Notes: a model not told the origin generated them from the letters alone. A DNA stretch of 64,000 nt from Anoxybacillus amylolyticus (GCF_001634285.1 NZ_CP015438.1:1128001-1192000); one strand, 5' to 3'; shown: positions 1 through 7,624, numbered from the stretch's first letter. Made by a program: numbers and translations.

Positions 1-863
1 TTGACGCGCTGAGTGGCTTGCAATAGAAGCGGTTCAATATTTTTCGATCGAGCCGTTTGCTCAAGGGATCGAACGTCTTTCGGAAAACACGACCCTCCGT
101 AGCCGAGCCCTGCTTGTAAAAAATGAGGACCGATGCGCGGGTCATAGCCGATTCCTTTTGCGACATCGTTGACGTTGACCGAGAACGCATCGCAAATGCG
201 GGCAATTTCGTTAATAAACGAGATTTTCATCGCTAAAAACGCATTCGACGCATATTTAATCATTTCCGCGCCTGTAAGGCTTGTGACGATGTACGGTGCA
301 GAAATGCCGGCATACATCGTTTTCATTACTTCGAGCGACTGATCGTCGTCTCGTCGAAGACCGACGACAATTTTATCAGCGTGCAACATATCAGAAATGG
401 CTGAGCCTTCCCGTAAAAACTCCGGATTGGAAACGACGTGGAATAAATGTGGTGGAACTCCTTTTTCGATAAGCGTTTCATAGATCCATTCATTTGTCCC
501 AGGTGGAACGGTGCTTTTTGTAATAATCGTTTTATGCGAATGAATATGTGGAGCTAATTGGTCGATAACCGACTGAAGGAAGCGCAAATCGGTATTTCCG
601 TCCGGCAACGATGGTGTTCCGACGCAAATGATAATAACAGGAAATGTTGCTCCTTCTATCAGGGACGTCGTAAAGGTAAGCGATGATTTATTTTTTTCCA
701 TTAGTTCAGACAGGCCAGGTTCATAAATGGGCACATTCCCATTGTTTAACTGTTCGATTTTATGCACATCTTGATCGACGCAGCAAACGGTATGCCCAAC
801 CTCTGCTAAAACGGCTGCGGTCGTCAGTCCGACGTATCCTGCTCCGATAATAGCGATGTTCAT
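1..863 (-). CDS. ugd: UDP-glucose 6-dehydrogenase, 3' part outside window
   Basis: Oxidises UDP-glucose to UDP-glucuronate with two NAD+, a cytoplasmic step that supplies uronic acid for cell-envelope polymers (teichuronic acid or capsule). About 287 residues are visible from the start. The N-terminus MNIAIIGAGYVGLTTA is the NAD-binding GxGxxG Rossmann motif; further on are the family signatures STVPPGTNEW, NPEFLREGSA and GGSCFPKD, the last carrying the catalytic cysteine. The ATG at 863 follows a good AAGGAG ribosome site. The C-terminal UDP-binding domain lies beyond base 1. Homologues in Bacillus are TuaD, YtcA and Ugd; which of these it matches cannot be told here. Confidence 0.95.
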   Translation of the reverse strand, partial: MNIAIIGAGYVGLTTAAVLAEVGHTVCCVDQDVHKIEQLNNGNVPIYEPGLSELMEKNKSSLTFTTSLIEGATFPVIIICVGTPSLPDGNTDLRFLQSVIDQLAPHIHSHKTIITKSTVPPGTNEWIYETLIEKGVPPHLFHVVSNPEFLREGSAISDMLHADKIVVGLRRDDDQSLEVMKTMYAGISAPYIVTSLTGAEMIKYASNAFLAMKISFINEIARICDAFSVNVNDVAKGIGYDPRIGPHFLQAGLGYGGSCFPKDVRSLEQTARSKNIEPLLLQATQRV

Positions 864-886
864 GGAAACACTCCTTTCGTTAGACG

Positions 887-911
887 TAAAAAACCAGGCG
901 TATACCTGGTT
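887..911 (-). terminator. Rho-independent terminator after the 97-residue gene
   Basis: A 7-bp stem, AACCAGG (892-898) with CCTGGTT (905-911), is followed on the minus strand by a run of T. It sits between the gene ending at 918 and the ugd start. Confidence 0.75.
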
Positions 912-917
912 CTTCCG

Positions 918-1211
918 TTATTCCTCTTCTTCGTCTGACTGTGCGGAAGACGGTGTATCAAGCGAGGTAATCATTCCGATGGGAACGGTAATCCGTTTTT
1001 CTCCATTTGGATAAAATGAATCAGTCACTAAAGTAACCAACCCTTTTTTTGCATGAAACGATTGAAAGATAGCGTTATAATACGTCTGTTTTTTCGTATG
1101 GACGTTGATTTCTGTTCCTGGCTGCAACGTTTGTAATTGGGCGATCATCGCTTCGTCGGCTGCGGTTAATTTTTTCTTCAGCGGTTTCGTATGCACAAAT
1201 ACGCTATACAT
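918..1211 (-). CDS. Small protein of unknown function, acidic C-terminus
   Basis: A 97-residue protein starting MYSVFVHTKP and ending in an acidic tail (SDEEEE). The ATG at 1211 is preferred over the upstream in-frame one because AAAGGAGTG lies just before it. The centre (TEINVHTKKQ, GLVTLVTDSF, RITVPIGMIT) alternates hydrophobic and polar residues like a small beta-barrel. I do not recognise the family. A sigma-K-like -10 (CATATGATA) lies upstream and late-sporulation genes surround it, so a spore role is an inference from context. It has its own terminator and is monocistronic. Confidence 0.6.
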   Translation of the reverse strand: MYSVFVHTKPLKKKLTAADEAMIAQLQTLQPGTEINVHTKKQTYYNAIFQSFHAKKGLVTLVTDSFYPNGEKRITVPIGMITSLDTPSSAQSDEEEE

Positions 1212-1244
1212 GACAGTCACTCCTTTCATCAAGAACATCTACTG

Positions 1245-1271
1245 TATCATATGAACCAATGGGAAAATGGC
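1245..1271 (-). promoter_or_regulatory. Possible sigma-K promoter for the 97-residue gene
   Basis: On the minus strand CATATGATA (1253-1245) fits the sigma-K -10 consensus CATANNNTA. The -35 dinucleotide 16 bases upstream is GC instead of AC, so the call is weak. Confidence 0.3.
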
Positions 1272-1325
1272 TTAGACAAATGCCTAACGAGGTTGAGAAA
1301 ACGGGAAACTAGTCGTTCTTGTTTA

Positions 1326-1333
1326 CATATAAT
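1326..1333 (+). promoter_or_regulatory. Possible sigma-E -10 element for yjcA
   Basis: CATATAAT matches sigma-E -10 consensus CATACANT at seven of eight positions and lies 28 bases before the yjcA ATG. No convincing -35 was found. Confidence 0.3.
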
Positions 1334-1360
1334 GGGGAAAAAGGAGGTGGAGGAGAGAAC

Positions 1361-1708
1361 ATGGACAATCCATTTTTCTTTTTCGTGCTTTCGCTAGCAA
1401 GTTTTCGTTTAACGAGATTAGTGGTGTATGATACGATTACCTCGTTTCTTCGTAAGCCGTTTCATGAAATAGTGGAGGAAACGATGCTGGACGGAACGAC
1501 AGAAACGTTTCTTGTTGTAAAGGGAGAAGGGATAAGAAAGTGGATTGGGGAATTGTTAAGCTGTTATTGGTGCACAGGAATATGGTGTGCTGGGGGATTG
1601 TACGGGGGGTATGCGATATGGCCGGCCGTATTTGAACCATTCATCGTTTTTTTAGCGATAGCCGGATGTGCTTCGTTTTTGGAAACGATTGTACAAAAAC
1701 TCTCATAA
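1361..1708 (+). CDS. yjcA: Sporulation membrane protein YjcA (DUF1360)
   Basis: A 115-residue protein of the DUF1360 family, whose B. subtilis member YjcA is expressed during sporulation. The N-terminus MDNPFFFFVLSLASFRLTRL is the typical hydrophobic start with the FRLTRL signature; the middle has the family's CYWCTGIW cysteine motif; the C-terminus is a second hydrophobic stretch. It is probably an integral membrane protein of unknown biochemical role. The ATG at 1361 has AAGGAGG 14 bases upstream and is preferred over the longer in-frame start at 1319. In B. subtilis yjcA is near spoVIF and yjcD, as here, although many genes now lie between. Confidence 0.85.
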   Translation: MDNPFFFFVLSLASFRLTRLVVYDTITSFLRKPFHEIVEETMLDGTTETFLVVKGEGIRKWIGELLSCYWCTGIWCAGGLYGGYAIWPAVFEPFIVFLAIAGCASFLETIVQKLS

Positions 1709-1710
1709 TA

Positions 1711-1739
1711 AAAACCTCTCCTCCGTCGATGAGGAGAGG
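1711..1739 (-). terminator. Terminator between yjcA and the coiled-coil gene
   Basis: Nine-bp perfect stem CCTCTCCTC (1715-1723) with GAGGAGAGG (1731-1739). On the minus strand it is followed by TTTTTATT, so it serves the gene ending at 1740. It may also slow transcription leaving yjcA. Confidence 0.75.
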
Positions 1740-2483
1740 CTACTTATTGAGGATGATGCGGTTTAGCGAAGGGACGCCGTTAGGGAGTTCATTTCCATAA
1801 ACAAATCCGTCAATGACAACCGAAGGGGCGTTTTTGAACCGAATGTGCAAATTGGCAAGCCGGAGTTGTTCGTTTGGGAAAAGAGGTTTTTGCTGAAATG
1901 GTTTAATCCAATATTCACCGTCTGCTTTCATTCGTTCGCGCCAATTTTCATATGCAAAGATCCATTCGGCATCGTCCACTTCTTTCGTTGAATATGTAGC
2001 GATTTTTCCGCTTAACTCGGCTGCTGTCATTGGTCGGACGCGAAGGCAGACAACGATGTTTTGCAGCGGTTCTGTTCCGATGTTCTGAACGAAAAAATCA
2101 CCAATAACGAGCGTTTCTTCTTCAGAAGTTTCAGGAAGAATAACGGAATAGGCAAAAAACGCTTGCACGTTCATTATTGTTTGTTTTTTCTCTTCTGGCA
2201 CTTTCCATTTTTTTAACTGCTGAATTTGCCGCTCTGCTTCTTCTAAAGCAACTTCGTACGATAGTAGTTGCTGTTCGAGCTGCGCGATTTGTTTCTCATA
2301 CGTTTCTACATGTACAGACTGGGTTTCGTGTAGCTTTTCCACTAAAAATTCGTTACGCAATTTTTCCTTTTGCAGTTCTGTTTCTAACGTTTTTATTTGC
2401 TGTTCGTATTTGGCAATTTCGGCGCGATAATAAATTAATTTTTGTTGCAGCTGAATATGCTCGTTTGGGGGTTTTTTTCCCAT
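1740..2483 (-). CDS. Coiled-coil protein with C-terminal beta domain, unknown function
   Basis: A 247-residue protein beginning MGKKPPNEHIQLQQ. The ATG at 2483 is chosen because AAAGGAGGGG lies ahead; a longer in-frame start at 2567 has no such site. Residues about 8-115 form a continuous coiled coil (heptads rich in Gln, Glu, Leu). Residues about 125-247 have no heptads and look like a beta-sandwich (LVIGDFFVQNIGTEPLQNIV, IRFKNAPSVVIDGFVYGN). I do not recognise a named family. The position between yjcA and a sigma-K coat-like gene, and the resemblance of its coiled coil to the protein at 3481, suggest a spore-surface structural role by inference only. Confidence 0.65.
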   Translation of the reverse strand: MGKKPPNEHIQLQQKLIYYRAEIAKYEQQIKTLETELQKEKLRNEFLVEKLHETQSVHVETYEKQIAQLEQQLLSYEVALEEAERQIQQLKKWKVPEEKKQTIMNVQAFFAYSVILPETSEEETLVIGDFFVQNIGTEPLQNIVVCLRVRPMTAAELSGKIATYSTKEVDDAEWIFAYENWRERMKADGEYWIKPFQQKPLFPNEQLRLANLHIRFKNAPSVVIDGFVYGNELPNGVPSLNRIILNK

Positions 2484-2543
2484 CTGCACCCCTCCTTTTA
2501 CAGCTATATATATGTGGGGATCGTTCCTCCGATGAGAAAAAAC

Positions 2544-2572
2544 AAAAAAGGCTGTTGAATCTGGCAACAGCC
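2544..2572 (-). terminator. Rho-independent terminator of the coat-like gene
   Basis: Eight-bp stem GGCTGTTG (2550-2557) with CAACAGCC (2565-2572), followed on the minus strand by six T and more T-rich sequence. Confidence 0.85.
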
Positions 2573-2585
2573 TAACTCGTAAAGT

Positions 2586-3302
2586 TTAGCGGCTCGGGAA
2601 TACTTCCGGGCATTGTGGTGGGAATTTGTCTGTTGGGCAAAGCGTTGCTTCTAAAATTTCTTCGCGTGGTTTGCAGAAGCGGGCTTCGACTTCGATTTTT
2701 ACTTCTGCCTCCATTTGTACTTCTAGGCAAAGGGTAATTGAAACATCTAGTTGCGAGAAGTTGTTTGTACAAATAAGGCTTGCGTCGCATTCGAAGAAGG
2801 AGATATGGCAGTCGAGTGTTGTTCCTTCTGGTGCGCATAAAATAAATGTTTGTGCGGTAGCAAATGGGATGGCATTCGATTCGCAAACAACTTGCCCGTT
2901 CGCGTTTAAAATTTGCACGACGACATGCCCTTTCACAAGTACTTTTACTTTTTGCAACGTGACTTCATCGCCTGACGGAAGGGTGACGGTAACTGGTTGG
3001 CGACCGTTTGGTTGGATAATTTCTTGGCAAATGAGCGCATCGTTGTCGACGACTGGATCAATGCGGTTGCCGTCTTCGTCAGATAAGAAGCAGCGAATCG
3101 TAAAGTCGTGTGGATTCATCCCGTTCGATGTGAAGAAGTCGCAAATGCTTTCACAGTTTCGTGGGCATTTGTCGCTTGGGAAGATTGTTTCTAGCTCATT
3201 GTTCGAAAAACTTTTGAGCGGCACATCGACCTGGCGTGTAACCCAGTCGTACACTTTACGAGTCTTAATACAAACTTTTTCTTTATGATGAGAGTGACCC
3301 AT
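2586..3302 (-). CDS. Cysteine-rich putative spore coat or exosporium protein
   Basis: A 238-residue protein starting MGHSHHKEKVCIKTRKVYDW. The ATG at 3302 has CAGGAGG upstream. It contains about 14 cysteines spread along its length (CPRNCESIC, DCHISFFECD, FCKPREE, CPTDKFPPQC) and no signal peptide or membrane segment. The repeated beta pattern and the cysteines suit a cross-linked shell protein. A perfect sigma-K promoter (AC-N16-CATACTATA) lies upstream, placing expression in the mother cell late in sporulation. The opening KVYDWV phrase recalls clostridial and Bacillus spore-surface proteins, but I cannot assign a family name. Confidence 0.7.
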   Translation of the reverse strand: MGHSHHKEKVCIKTRKVYDWVTRQVDVPLKSFSNNELETIFPSDKCPRNCESICDFFTSNGMNPHDFTIRCFLSDEDGNRIDPVVDNDALICQEIIQPNGRQPVTVTLPSGDEVTLQKVKVLVKGHVVVQILNANGQVVCESNAIPFATAQTFILCAPEGTTLDCHISFFECDASLICTNNFSQLDVSITLCLEVQMEAEVKIEVEARFCKPREEILEATLCPTDKFPPQCPEVFPSR

Positions 3303-3361
3303 AACTTTTTCCTCCTGTTTAAAATTTTTCCCACAGAAATATGTGGGTGTTAGGACTACTG

Positions 3362-3388
3362 TATAGTATGAAAAAGTTAGGTAAATGT
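3362..3388 (-). promoter_or_regulatory. Sigma-K promoter of the coat-like gene
   Basis: On the minus strand AC (3388-3387), 16-base spacer, then CATACTATA (3370-3362): an exact match to AC-N16/17-CATANNNTA. It lies about 60 bases before the ATG at 3302. Confidence 0.7.
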
Positions 3389-3480
3389 GCCGTGACAAAA
3401 GCGGAAATTTCATTTTTTTGGTCTAAACAGCTAGGCGAGTGAATTTGTTGTAAGTAGAACGAAGTAAAGGGGGACTATGT

Positions 3481-3924
3481 GTGAAAGCGAAACAGGCAGA
3501 AGATATTGTTCTGTTAAAACAGCGGATTATTTATTTACAATCTGAGCTAGCTCGCTACAAGGCGAAAGCATATGAGGACGGGGATATTTTGCTTGAGAAT
3601 GAGCGATTAAAAGAAGCGCTCGAAAAAGCGGAGACAAAAATAAAAGAGCTAACGAAACAAGTCGAAGCAGTGATGGCGGAAAATGTGGTGTTGAAGGAGC
3701 TTGCTTTATTGAGCGAACAACGTTATGAAGAATTGGAGAAAGTCAAGCAGGAAAAATCGGAATTGGAGAAGCAGTTGGGGCAATCGCGTTCGAACAGAAG
3801 TGCAGAAGACGGGGAAAACTGGTTTTTGCATACGTTGCGACAGCAAAACGCCATTGTTAAGCAGGAAAGAAACGAACTGACATCGCTTTCTAATCCGTTT
3901 TCATTCAGTGGAGAAGAGGAATAG
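3481..3924 (+). CDS. Coiled-coil protein, unknown function
   Basis: A 147-residue, highly charged protein that is almost entirely coiled coil from about residue 5 to 125 (VLLKQRIIYLQSELARYKAK, ENERLKEALEKAETKIKELT). It ends in a short non-helical tail, SNPFSFSGEEE. The start is GTG at 3481, five bases after AAAGGGGG. There is no signal peptide or membrane segment. The opening heptads resemble those of the coiled-coil protein encoded at 1740-2483, so the two may share an ancestor or pair as helices. Function unknown; context suggests sporulation. Confidence 0.6.
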   Translation: MKAKQAEDIVLLKQRIIYLQSELARYKAKAYEDGDILLENERLKEALEKAETKIKELTKQVEAVMAENVVLKELALLSEQRYEELEKVKQEKSELEKQLGQSRSNRSAEDGENWFLHTLRQQNAIVKQERNELTSLSNPFSFSGEEE

Positions 3925-3970
3925 AAGGCATTCTCTGTTTTCCACGTATCGAATTAGGGACTTGACCGTT

Positions 3971-3998
3971 ACCAATTGCTTTTTTCCTTCATACAATA
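3971..3998 (+). promoter_or_regulatory. Sigma-K (or sigma-E) promoter of a 39-residue gene
   Basis: AC (3971-3972), 17-base spacer, CATACAATA (3990-3998): exact sigma-K consensus. The same -10 is also an exact sigma-E -10 (CATACANT), but no sigma-E -35 is obvious. Confidence 0.65.
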
Positions 3999-4030
3999 AC
4001 GATAACTTTACACATGGAGGGGAAGAAAAG

Positions 4031-4150
4031 ATGAACGGGAAAAAGCCGATCGTGATTAGCGGAACGAAGTCCTATCCTCTATATTCATCGTCTGCGGAGA
4101 AAGGGAAAAAAGGCGGCTGCGGGTGTGGAAAGCCGATTCAGAAAAAGTAA
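4031..4150 (+). CDS. Small Lys/Gly/Cys protein, probable sporulation product
   Basis: A 39-residue basic protein, MNGKKPIVISGTKSYPLY then a Ser/Lys/Gly stretch and the tail GGCGCGKPIQKK with two cysteines in CGC. The ATG at 4031 follows a GGAGGGG ribosome site; an upstream in-frame ATG at 3908 overlaps the previous gene and lacks one. A sigma-K promoter lies 30-60 bases upstream and a strong terminator follows, so it is a monocistronic late-sporulation gene. No family recognised. Confidence 0.65.
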   Translation: MNGKKPIVISGTKSYPLYSSSAEKGKKGGCGCGKPIQKK

Positions 4151-4159
4151 CGAATCGTG

Positions 4160-4189
4160 AGGATTATCGGAAAGGATAATCCTTTTTTT
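4160..4189 (+). terminator. Rho-independent terminator
   Basis: Nine-bp stem AGGATTATC (4160-4168) with GATAATCCT (4175-4183), followed by seven T. Confidence 0.9.
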
Positions 4190-4204
4190 GTGCAAAAAGC
4201 CTAT

Positions 4205-4232
4205 ACCATATCCGTGACACATGCATAGTCTA
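4205..4232 (+). promoter_or_regulatory. Sigma-K promoter of the 66-residue gene
   Basis: AC (4205-4206), 17-base spacer, CATAGTCTA (4224-4232), an exact match to the sigma-K consensus, 40 bases before the ATG at 4272. Confidence 0.6.
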
Positions 4233-4271
4233 ATGATGCAAACCTTTCTATAAATGAAGGAGGAAGTGAAC

Positions 4272-4472
4272 ATGTCAGAACATAAAAAAGCGCGTGTCAT
4301 TCACGTCGATAAATTAATCGTGCATGCGGACGAGGTCGTGATTATCCCGAAAAGGCGTTTGCACGATCCATGGTTTTCTCTACGGCGCGATCATGAAGAA
4401 GACGTCGAAGAAATACAAGAAAACATAACTGACGATAACGACAGGGAGAGACGTCCGTTTTCATGGATTTAA
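4272..4472 (+). CDS. Small acidic protein, probable sporulation product
   Basis: A 66-residue protein, MSEHKKARVIHVDKLIVHAD then VVIIPKRR and an acidic segment (EEDVEEIQENITDDND). ATG at 4272 is chosen for the AAGGAGGAA site in front. It is preceded by a sigma-K promoter and is 13 bases from the holin-like gene, so the two are probably co-transcribed. The VDKLIVHADEV strand looks like part of a small beta protein. Family not recognised. Confidence 0.6.
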   Translation: MSEHKKARVIHVDKLIVHADEVVIIPKRRLHDPWFSLRRDHEEDVEEIQENITDDNDRERRPFSWI

Positions 4473-4485
4473 GTGAGGTGAGAAC

Positions 4486-4689
4486 ATGGAACGATTTAAA
4501 AATTACGGCCTTTGGTTAGCGATCGGTTCGTTTGGCTTGCTTGCGTTGCAAACGTTTGGTGTCGATATTGATTTAGGAAAATATGAACGGCTGTACGATG
4601 CGTTTCTAAGTATTTTAGTCATGGCTGGCATTTTAAATAATCCGTCGCTCGGTCGCGGCTATTTAGATAAAGTGGAAAAGAAAGAGTAA
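4486..4689 (+). CDS. Phage phi-LC3-type holin-like small membrane protein
   Basis: A 67-residue protein with two predicted membrane segments (LWLAIGSFGLLALQTFG and LYDAFLSILVMAGILNN) and the C-terminal NNPSLGRGYLDK, which resembles the ...DPTTxGxxDS end of the phi-LC3 holin family. Such genes occur singly in Bacillus genomes. It follows the acidic protein gene after 13 bases with a GAGGTG ribosome site, and a terminator follows. No endolysin or other phage gene is near, so it is not evidence for a prophage. A role in mother-cell lysis or in the spore envelope is only a guess. Confidence 0.6.
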   Translation: MERFKNYGLWLAIGSFGLLALQTFGVDIDLGKYERLYDAFLSILVMAGILNNPSLGRGYLDKVEKKE

Positions 4690-4697
4690 GCCAAAAG

Positions 4698-4723
4698 CTG
4701 CCTCCTATAAGGGGCAGTTTTTT
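4698..4723 (+). terminator. Rho-independent terminator after the holin-like gene
   Basis: Short GC-rich stem CTGCC/GGCAG around TCCTATAAG with a run of six or more T. Confidence 0.75.
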
Positions 4724-4738
4724 AGTTAAAAATGGAAT

Positions 4739-4768
4739 TCATATTTTTTTGGCAAACGATTCATGCTA
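4739..4768 (+). promoter_or_regulatory. Sigma-G promoter of the spoVA operon
   Basis: TCATA (4739-4743) matches the sigma-G -35 GHATR at four of five positions. After 18 bases CATGCTA (4762-4768) fits the -10 CATNHTA exactly. This places the operon in the forespore, as known for spoVA genes. Confidence 0.6.
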
Positions 4769-4803
4769 ACGATTGTAATCCACTTTATTAGGAGGGTTTG
4801 ACA

Positions 4804-5007
4804 ATGACTGTTGCATCCCAAGTAAAACAAACGTTAGCGGGATTAAAATCAGCACAAGCAAGTTTTGAAACATTCGCTTTGCAGACAGAAAACAAAGCAG
4901 CAAAGCAAATCTATCAACAAGTGGCGCAACAAACGCAAGCGATCGTTGATTTAATTAACTCCCGCGTGCAAGAAATTGAAAACGAAGAACCACAATATAA
5001 ACAATAA
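4804..5007 (+). CDS. DUF1657 protein, first gene of spoVA2mob-type operon
   Basis: A 67-residue protein (MTVASQVKQTLAGLKSAQAS ... EIENEEPQYKQ) of the DUF1657 family, small helical proteins found almost only next to spoVA genes in spore formers. ATG at 4804 has AGGAGG eight bases upstream; the TTG six bases earlier is too near that site. It is clearly paralogous to the protein at 7418 (same MTVASQVKQ start and EEPQY end) and to the C-terminal part of the protein at 7637. It is first in the operon after the sigma-G promoter. Biochemical role unknown. Confidence 0.85.
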   Translation: MTVASQVKQTLAGLKSAQASFETFALQTENKAAKQIYQQVAQQTQAIVDLINSRVQEIENEEPQYKQ

Positions 5008-5077
5008 GCATACTCAGGTTGGTTAATGACCAACCTTTCCGCCTTTACAGAAACTACATAAGAATGGGTTGATAGCA

Positions 5078-5545
5078 ATGAAACGATTGGCCGGAATCAT
5101 CCTAATCGGATGTTTAATGATAGGTTGTGCACGTGAGCCTGTGGTGAAAAAGCAATCATTGCAAGGGAAAAATATGATTCAACTAAGCACGGACGGAACA
5201 GCGAAAACGAATGAAACACGCCAGTTCGTCGCGGAACAAGCGGTCGCGCAAATAAAGCAACGTGACGATATTCGCGACGCTGTCGCAGTAAGTACAGACA
5301 AGAAGCTGTTGCTTGCTTACCAAGTGAAACAAATGGCGCGGTTTCGCATGAAGCAAATGGCCAAAGACATTCAGCAACAACTCGAACGTTTATTTCCAGA
5401 CCATGAGGTGACGACTTCGAGCGACTTAAAACTATTTTGGAAGACGGATGAATTGCGCGGAAAAATCGAAAAAGACCGGTTGAGCGAACGGCAAATAAAT
5501 CGGGAAATTGATGAACTGAAACGGTTAACCGAAGAGCGCACGTAA
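5078..5545 (+). CDS. YhcN/YlaJ family sporulation lipoprotein
   Basis: A 155-residue lipoprotein. The signal peptide MKRLAGIILIGCLMIGC has the lipobox MIGC, so the mature protein would be anchored to the forespore inner membrane. The rest is charged and helical, with the YhcN/YlaJ-type region AEQAVAQIKQRDDIRDAVAV that matches conserved spore lipoproteins. ATG at 5078 is used although the ribosome site ahead is poor; a TTG at 5069 is an alternative. In B. subtilis strains with spoVA2mob a lipoprotein of this family sits at exactly this place, between DUF1657 and spoVAC. Confidence 0.8.
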   Translation: MKRLAGIILIGCLMIGCAREPVVKKQSLQGKNMIQLSTDGTAKTNETRQFVAEQAVAQIKQRDDIRDAVAVSTDKKLLLAYQVKQMARFRMKQMAKDIQQQLERLFPDHEVTTSSDLKLFWKTDELRGKIEKDRLSERQINREIDELKRLTEERT

Positions 5546-5557
5546 AGAGGTGATACT

Positions 5558-6040
5558 ATGGCAAACGAGAAACGAAAAAATTTAACCCCTGTGCAGCAAG
5601 AATATCATGTATTCGAAAAAAAGCGGGAAACGAAGCGCCCGGTGGCAAAAAATTGCTTTCGCGCCTTTTTCGTTGGCGGAATCATTTGTGCGATTGGACA
5701 AGCGATTTCCTATTTTTACATGTATTTTTTTGATTTTACAGAACAGACAGCAGGAAATCCAACGGTTGCCACGATGGTGTTTTTATCGATGATTTTAACA
5801 GGTATTGGCGTGTATGACCGAATCGCACAGTTTGCCGGGGCAGGAACAGCAGTGCCGGTTACGGGGTTTGGGAATGCGGTGATTTCCGCAGCGATTGAAC
5901 ACCGGACGGAAGGATTTGTTTTAGGGGTTGGCGCGAATATGTTTAAACTTGCTGGCTCCGTCATTTTGTTCGGAACGTTTGCCGCCTTTCTTGTCGCATT
6001 AGTGAAGACGATCGCCGTGAAATGGGGGGGACTCGGATGA
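5558..6040 (+). CDS. spoVAC: Stage V sporulation protein AC
   Basis: A 160-residue integral membrane subunit of the SpoVA channel, which moves Ca-dipicolinic acid into the forespore and out at germination. Four to five hydrophobic segments are visible, with the SpoVAC signatures NLTPVQQEYHVFEKKREXKR-like N-terminus, AFFVGGIICAIGQ and GAGTAVPVTGFGNAV. It starts with ATG at 5558 after GAGGTG and its TGA overlaps the spoVAD start by four bases (ATGA), indicating translational coupling. Confidence 0.93.
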   Translation: MANEKRKNLTPVQQEYHVFEKKRETKRPVAKNCFRAFFVGGIICAIGQAISYFYMYFFDFTEQTAGNPTVATMVFLSMILTGIGVYDRIAQFAGAGTAVPVTGFGNAVISAAIEHRTEGFVLGVGANMFKLAGSVILFGTFAAFLVALVKTIAVKWGGLG

Positions 6041-7053
6041 GAAAAGGGCATCGAACGTGGGTGTTTAAAAACAGGCCGGTGATCGTAGCGACGGCGACGG
6101 TCGGCGGACCGTTTGAAGCGAATGGCCGCATTGCTGATGATTTTGATTTGCTGCATGAAGACCTTTGGCTTGGGGAGGAATCGTACGAAAAGGCACATAA
6201 AGTGTTGCTAGAAGAAGCATTTTTTAAAGCAATTGAAAAGGGAGGAATTGCGAAAGAGGATATTCAGTTTATGATTGCTGGCGACTTAATTAACCAAATG
6301 ACGCCATCGAACTTTGCGGCGCGAACGATCGGGGCACCGTATCTTGGCGTATTTGGCGCTTGTTCGACGTCGATGGAAGGGTTAGCGCTTAGTGCGTTTA
6401 TCGTAAATCACGGTGGGGCAAACTACGTTTTAACGGGGGCTGCAAGCCACAATACAGCGGTAGAAAAGCAGTTTCGTTATCCGACGGAATACGGGGGGCA
6501 AAAACCGCCAACCGCTCAGTGGACCGTCACCGGTGCGGGAGCAGCGCTTGTGAGCAGCGAGGGAGAAGGGCCGCGTGTTGTGGCAGCGACCATCGGGCGC
6601 GTCGTCGATATGGGGCTAAGCGACCCATTTAATATGGGGGGAGCGATGGCGCCTGCTGTGGTGGATACGATTGAAGCCCATTTGCGCGACATGCAAGTCG
6701 ACATTTCGCATTACGACTTAATTGTAACGGGAGATTTGGGGAAAATCGGACGCCAAGTATCGCTTGATTTGTTACGGGAACACGGACTTTCCCTTGAGGA
6801 GGAACGCTATCAAGATTGTGGGTTGCTTATTTATCGAGAAGATCAGCCAGTATTATCAGGAGCGAGCGGTGCTGGTTGTTCTGCAACGGTTGTGTATGGG
6901 CATTTATTGAACCGGATGAAACGAGGCGAATGGAAACGAATGCTCGTCGTTGCAACAGGAGCTTTACTATCGCCACTGACGTTTCAGCAAAACGAAACGA
7001 TTCCGTGCATTGCACATGCGGTGGCGATTGAGGCTGGAGGTGAAGAAAGATGA
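6037..7053 (+). CDS. spoVAD: Stage V sporulation protein AD
   Basis: A 338-residue, thiolase-fold protein that binds dipicolinic acid on the outer face of the spore inner membrane. Visible family motifs are [20 protein letters not shown] at the start, the [13 protein letters not shown] segment with the cysteine corresponding to the thiolase active site, [10 protein letters not shown] and [11 protein letters not shown]. Start ATG 6037 lies in the ATGA overlap with spoVAC; a GTG/ATG a few codons upstream is less likely. It overlaps spoVAEb in the same way at its end. Confidence 0.94.
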   Translation: MRKGHRTWVFKNRPVIVATATVGGPFEANGRIADDFDLLHEDLWLGEESYEKAHKVLLEEAFFKAIEKGGIAKEDIQFMIAGDLINQMTPSNFAARTIGAPYLGVFGACSTSMEGLALSAFIVNHGGANYVLTGAASHNTAVEKQFRYPTEYGGQKPPTAQWTVTGAGAALVSSEGEGPRVVAATIGRVVDMGLSDPFNMGGAMAPAVVDTIEAHLRDMQVDISHYDLIVTGDLGKIGRQVSLDLLREHGLSLEEERYQDCGLLIYREDQPVLSGASGAGCSATVVYGHLLNRMKRGEWKRMLVVATGALLSPLTFQQNETIPCIAHAVAIEAGGEER

Positions 7054-7406
7054 TGGGGATGTTTTTTTGGGCGTTTGTCGTTGGCGGGATTATTTGCGTC
7101 ATCGGACAAATCATGATGGACGTGTTCAAGTTGACACCGGCGCATACGCTTTCGATTTTAGTTGTGGCTGGTGCGATTTTGGACGGCTTTGGTTTATATG
7201 AGCCGCTTATTGATTTTGCTGGTGCGGGCGCGACTATTCCAATTACAAGCTTTGGAAATGCGCTTGTTCACGGGGCGCTACAAGAAGCGGATAAACATGG
7301 GATTATTGGTGTGTTAACCGGAATGTTTGAAGTAACAAGTGCTGGTATTTCCGCTGCGATTGTGTTCGGATTTATTGGTGCATTGTTATTTCGGCCGAAA
7401 GGATAG
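7050..7406 (+). CDS. spoVAE: Stage V sporulation protein AE (SpoVAEb type)
   Basis: A 118-residue membrane subunit of the SpoVA channel. It is hydrophobic throughout with [17 protein letters not shown] and [20 protein letters not shown], the latter echoing the motif in SpoVAC. Start ATG at 7050 overlaps the spoVAD stop; a second ATG follows directly. The C-terminus [13 protein letters not shown] matches the family. Together with AC and AD this is the minimal set found in spoVA2mob operons, which lack spoVAA, AB and AF. Confidence 0.92.
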   Translation: MMGMFFWAFVVGGIICVIGQIMMDVFKLTPAHTLSILVVAGAILDGFGLYEPLIDFAGAGATIPITSFGNALVHGALQEADKHGIIGVLTGMFEVTSAGISAAIVFGFIGALLFRPKG

Positions 7407-7417
7407 GAGGGAAAGCA

Positions 7418-7624
7418 ATGACCGTTGCTTCGCAAGTGAAACAAAGTTTAGCAAGTTTAAAAAGCATATATGCAAGCTTCCAACAATTTTCCCTTACGTC
7501 AACGGATGAAAAGGTGAAGCGAGTGTTTCATGAAGCGATGCTATTGACGGAAGAAATGATTGCCGATGTGAAGCATCGCCTAAGTCAACTGGAACGAGAA
7601 GAACCGCAATATCATGGAAAGTAA
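7418..7624 (+). CDS. DUF1657 protein, second copy in operon
   Basis: A 68-residue paralogue of the first operon gene (MTVASQVKQSLASLKSIYAS ... LEREEPQYHGK). It is 11 bases after spoVAEb with AGGAGGG before its ATG. Two free DUF1657 proteins plus a fused DUF1657 domain in the next gene are the hallmark of the mobile-type spoVA2 operon. Confidence 0.85.
   Translation: MTVASQVKQSLASLKSIYASFQQFSLTSTDEKVKRVFHEAMLLTEEMIADVKHRLSQLEREEPQYHGK

Noticed and set aside
2572-3288. Long ORFs antisense to the cysteine-rich gene
   Set aside because: Shadows of the coding strand without ribosome sites; the minus gene has a promoter, ribosome site and terminator.
4486-4689. Prophage remnant suggested by the holin-like gene
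   Set aside because: No endolysin, structural, integrase or repressor gene is near; single holin-like genes are common in Bacillus.
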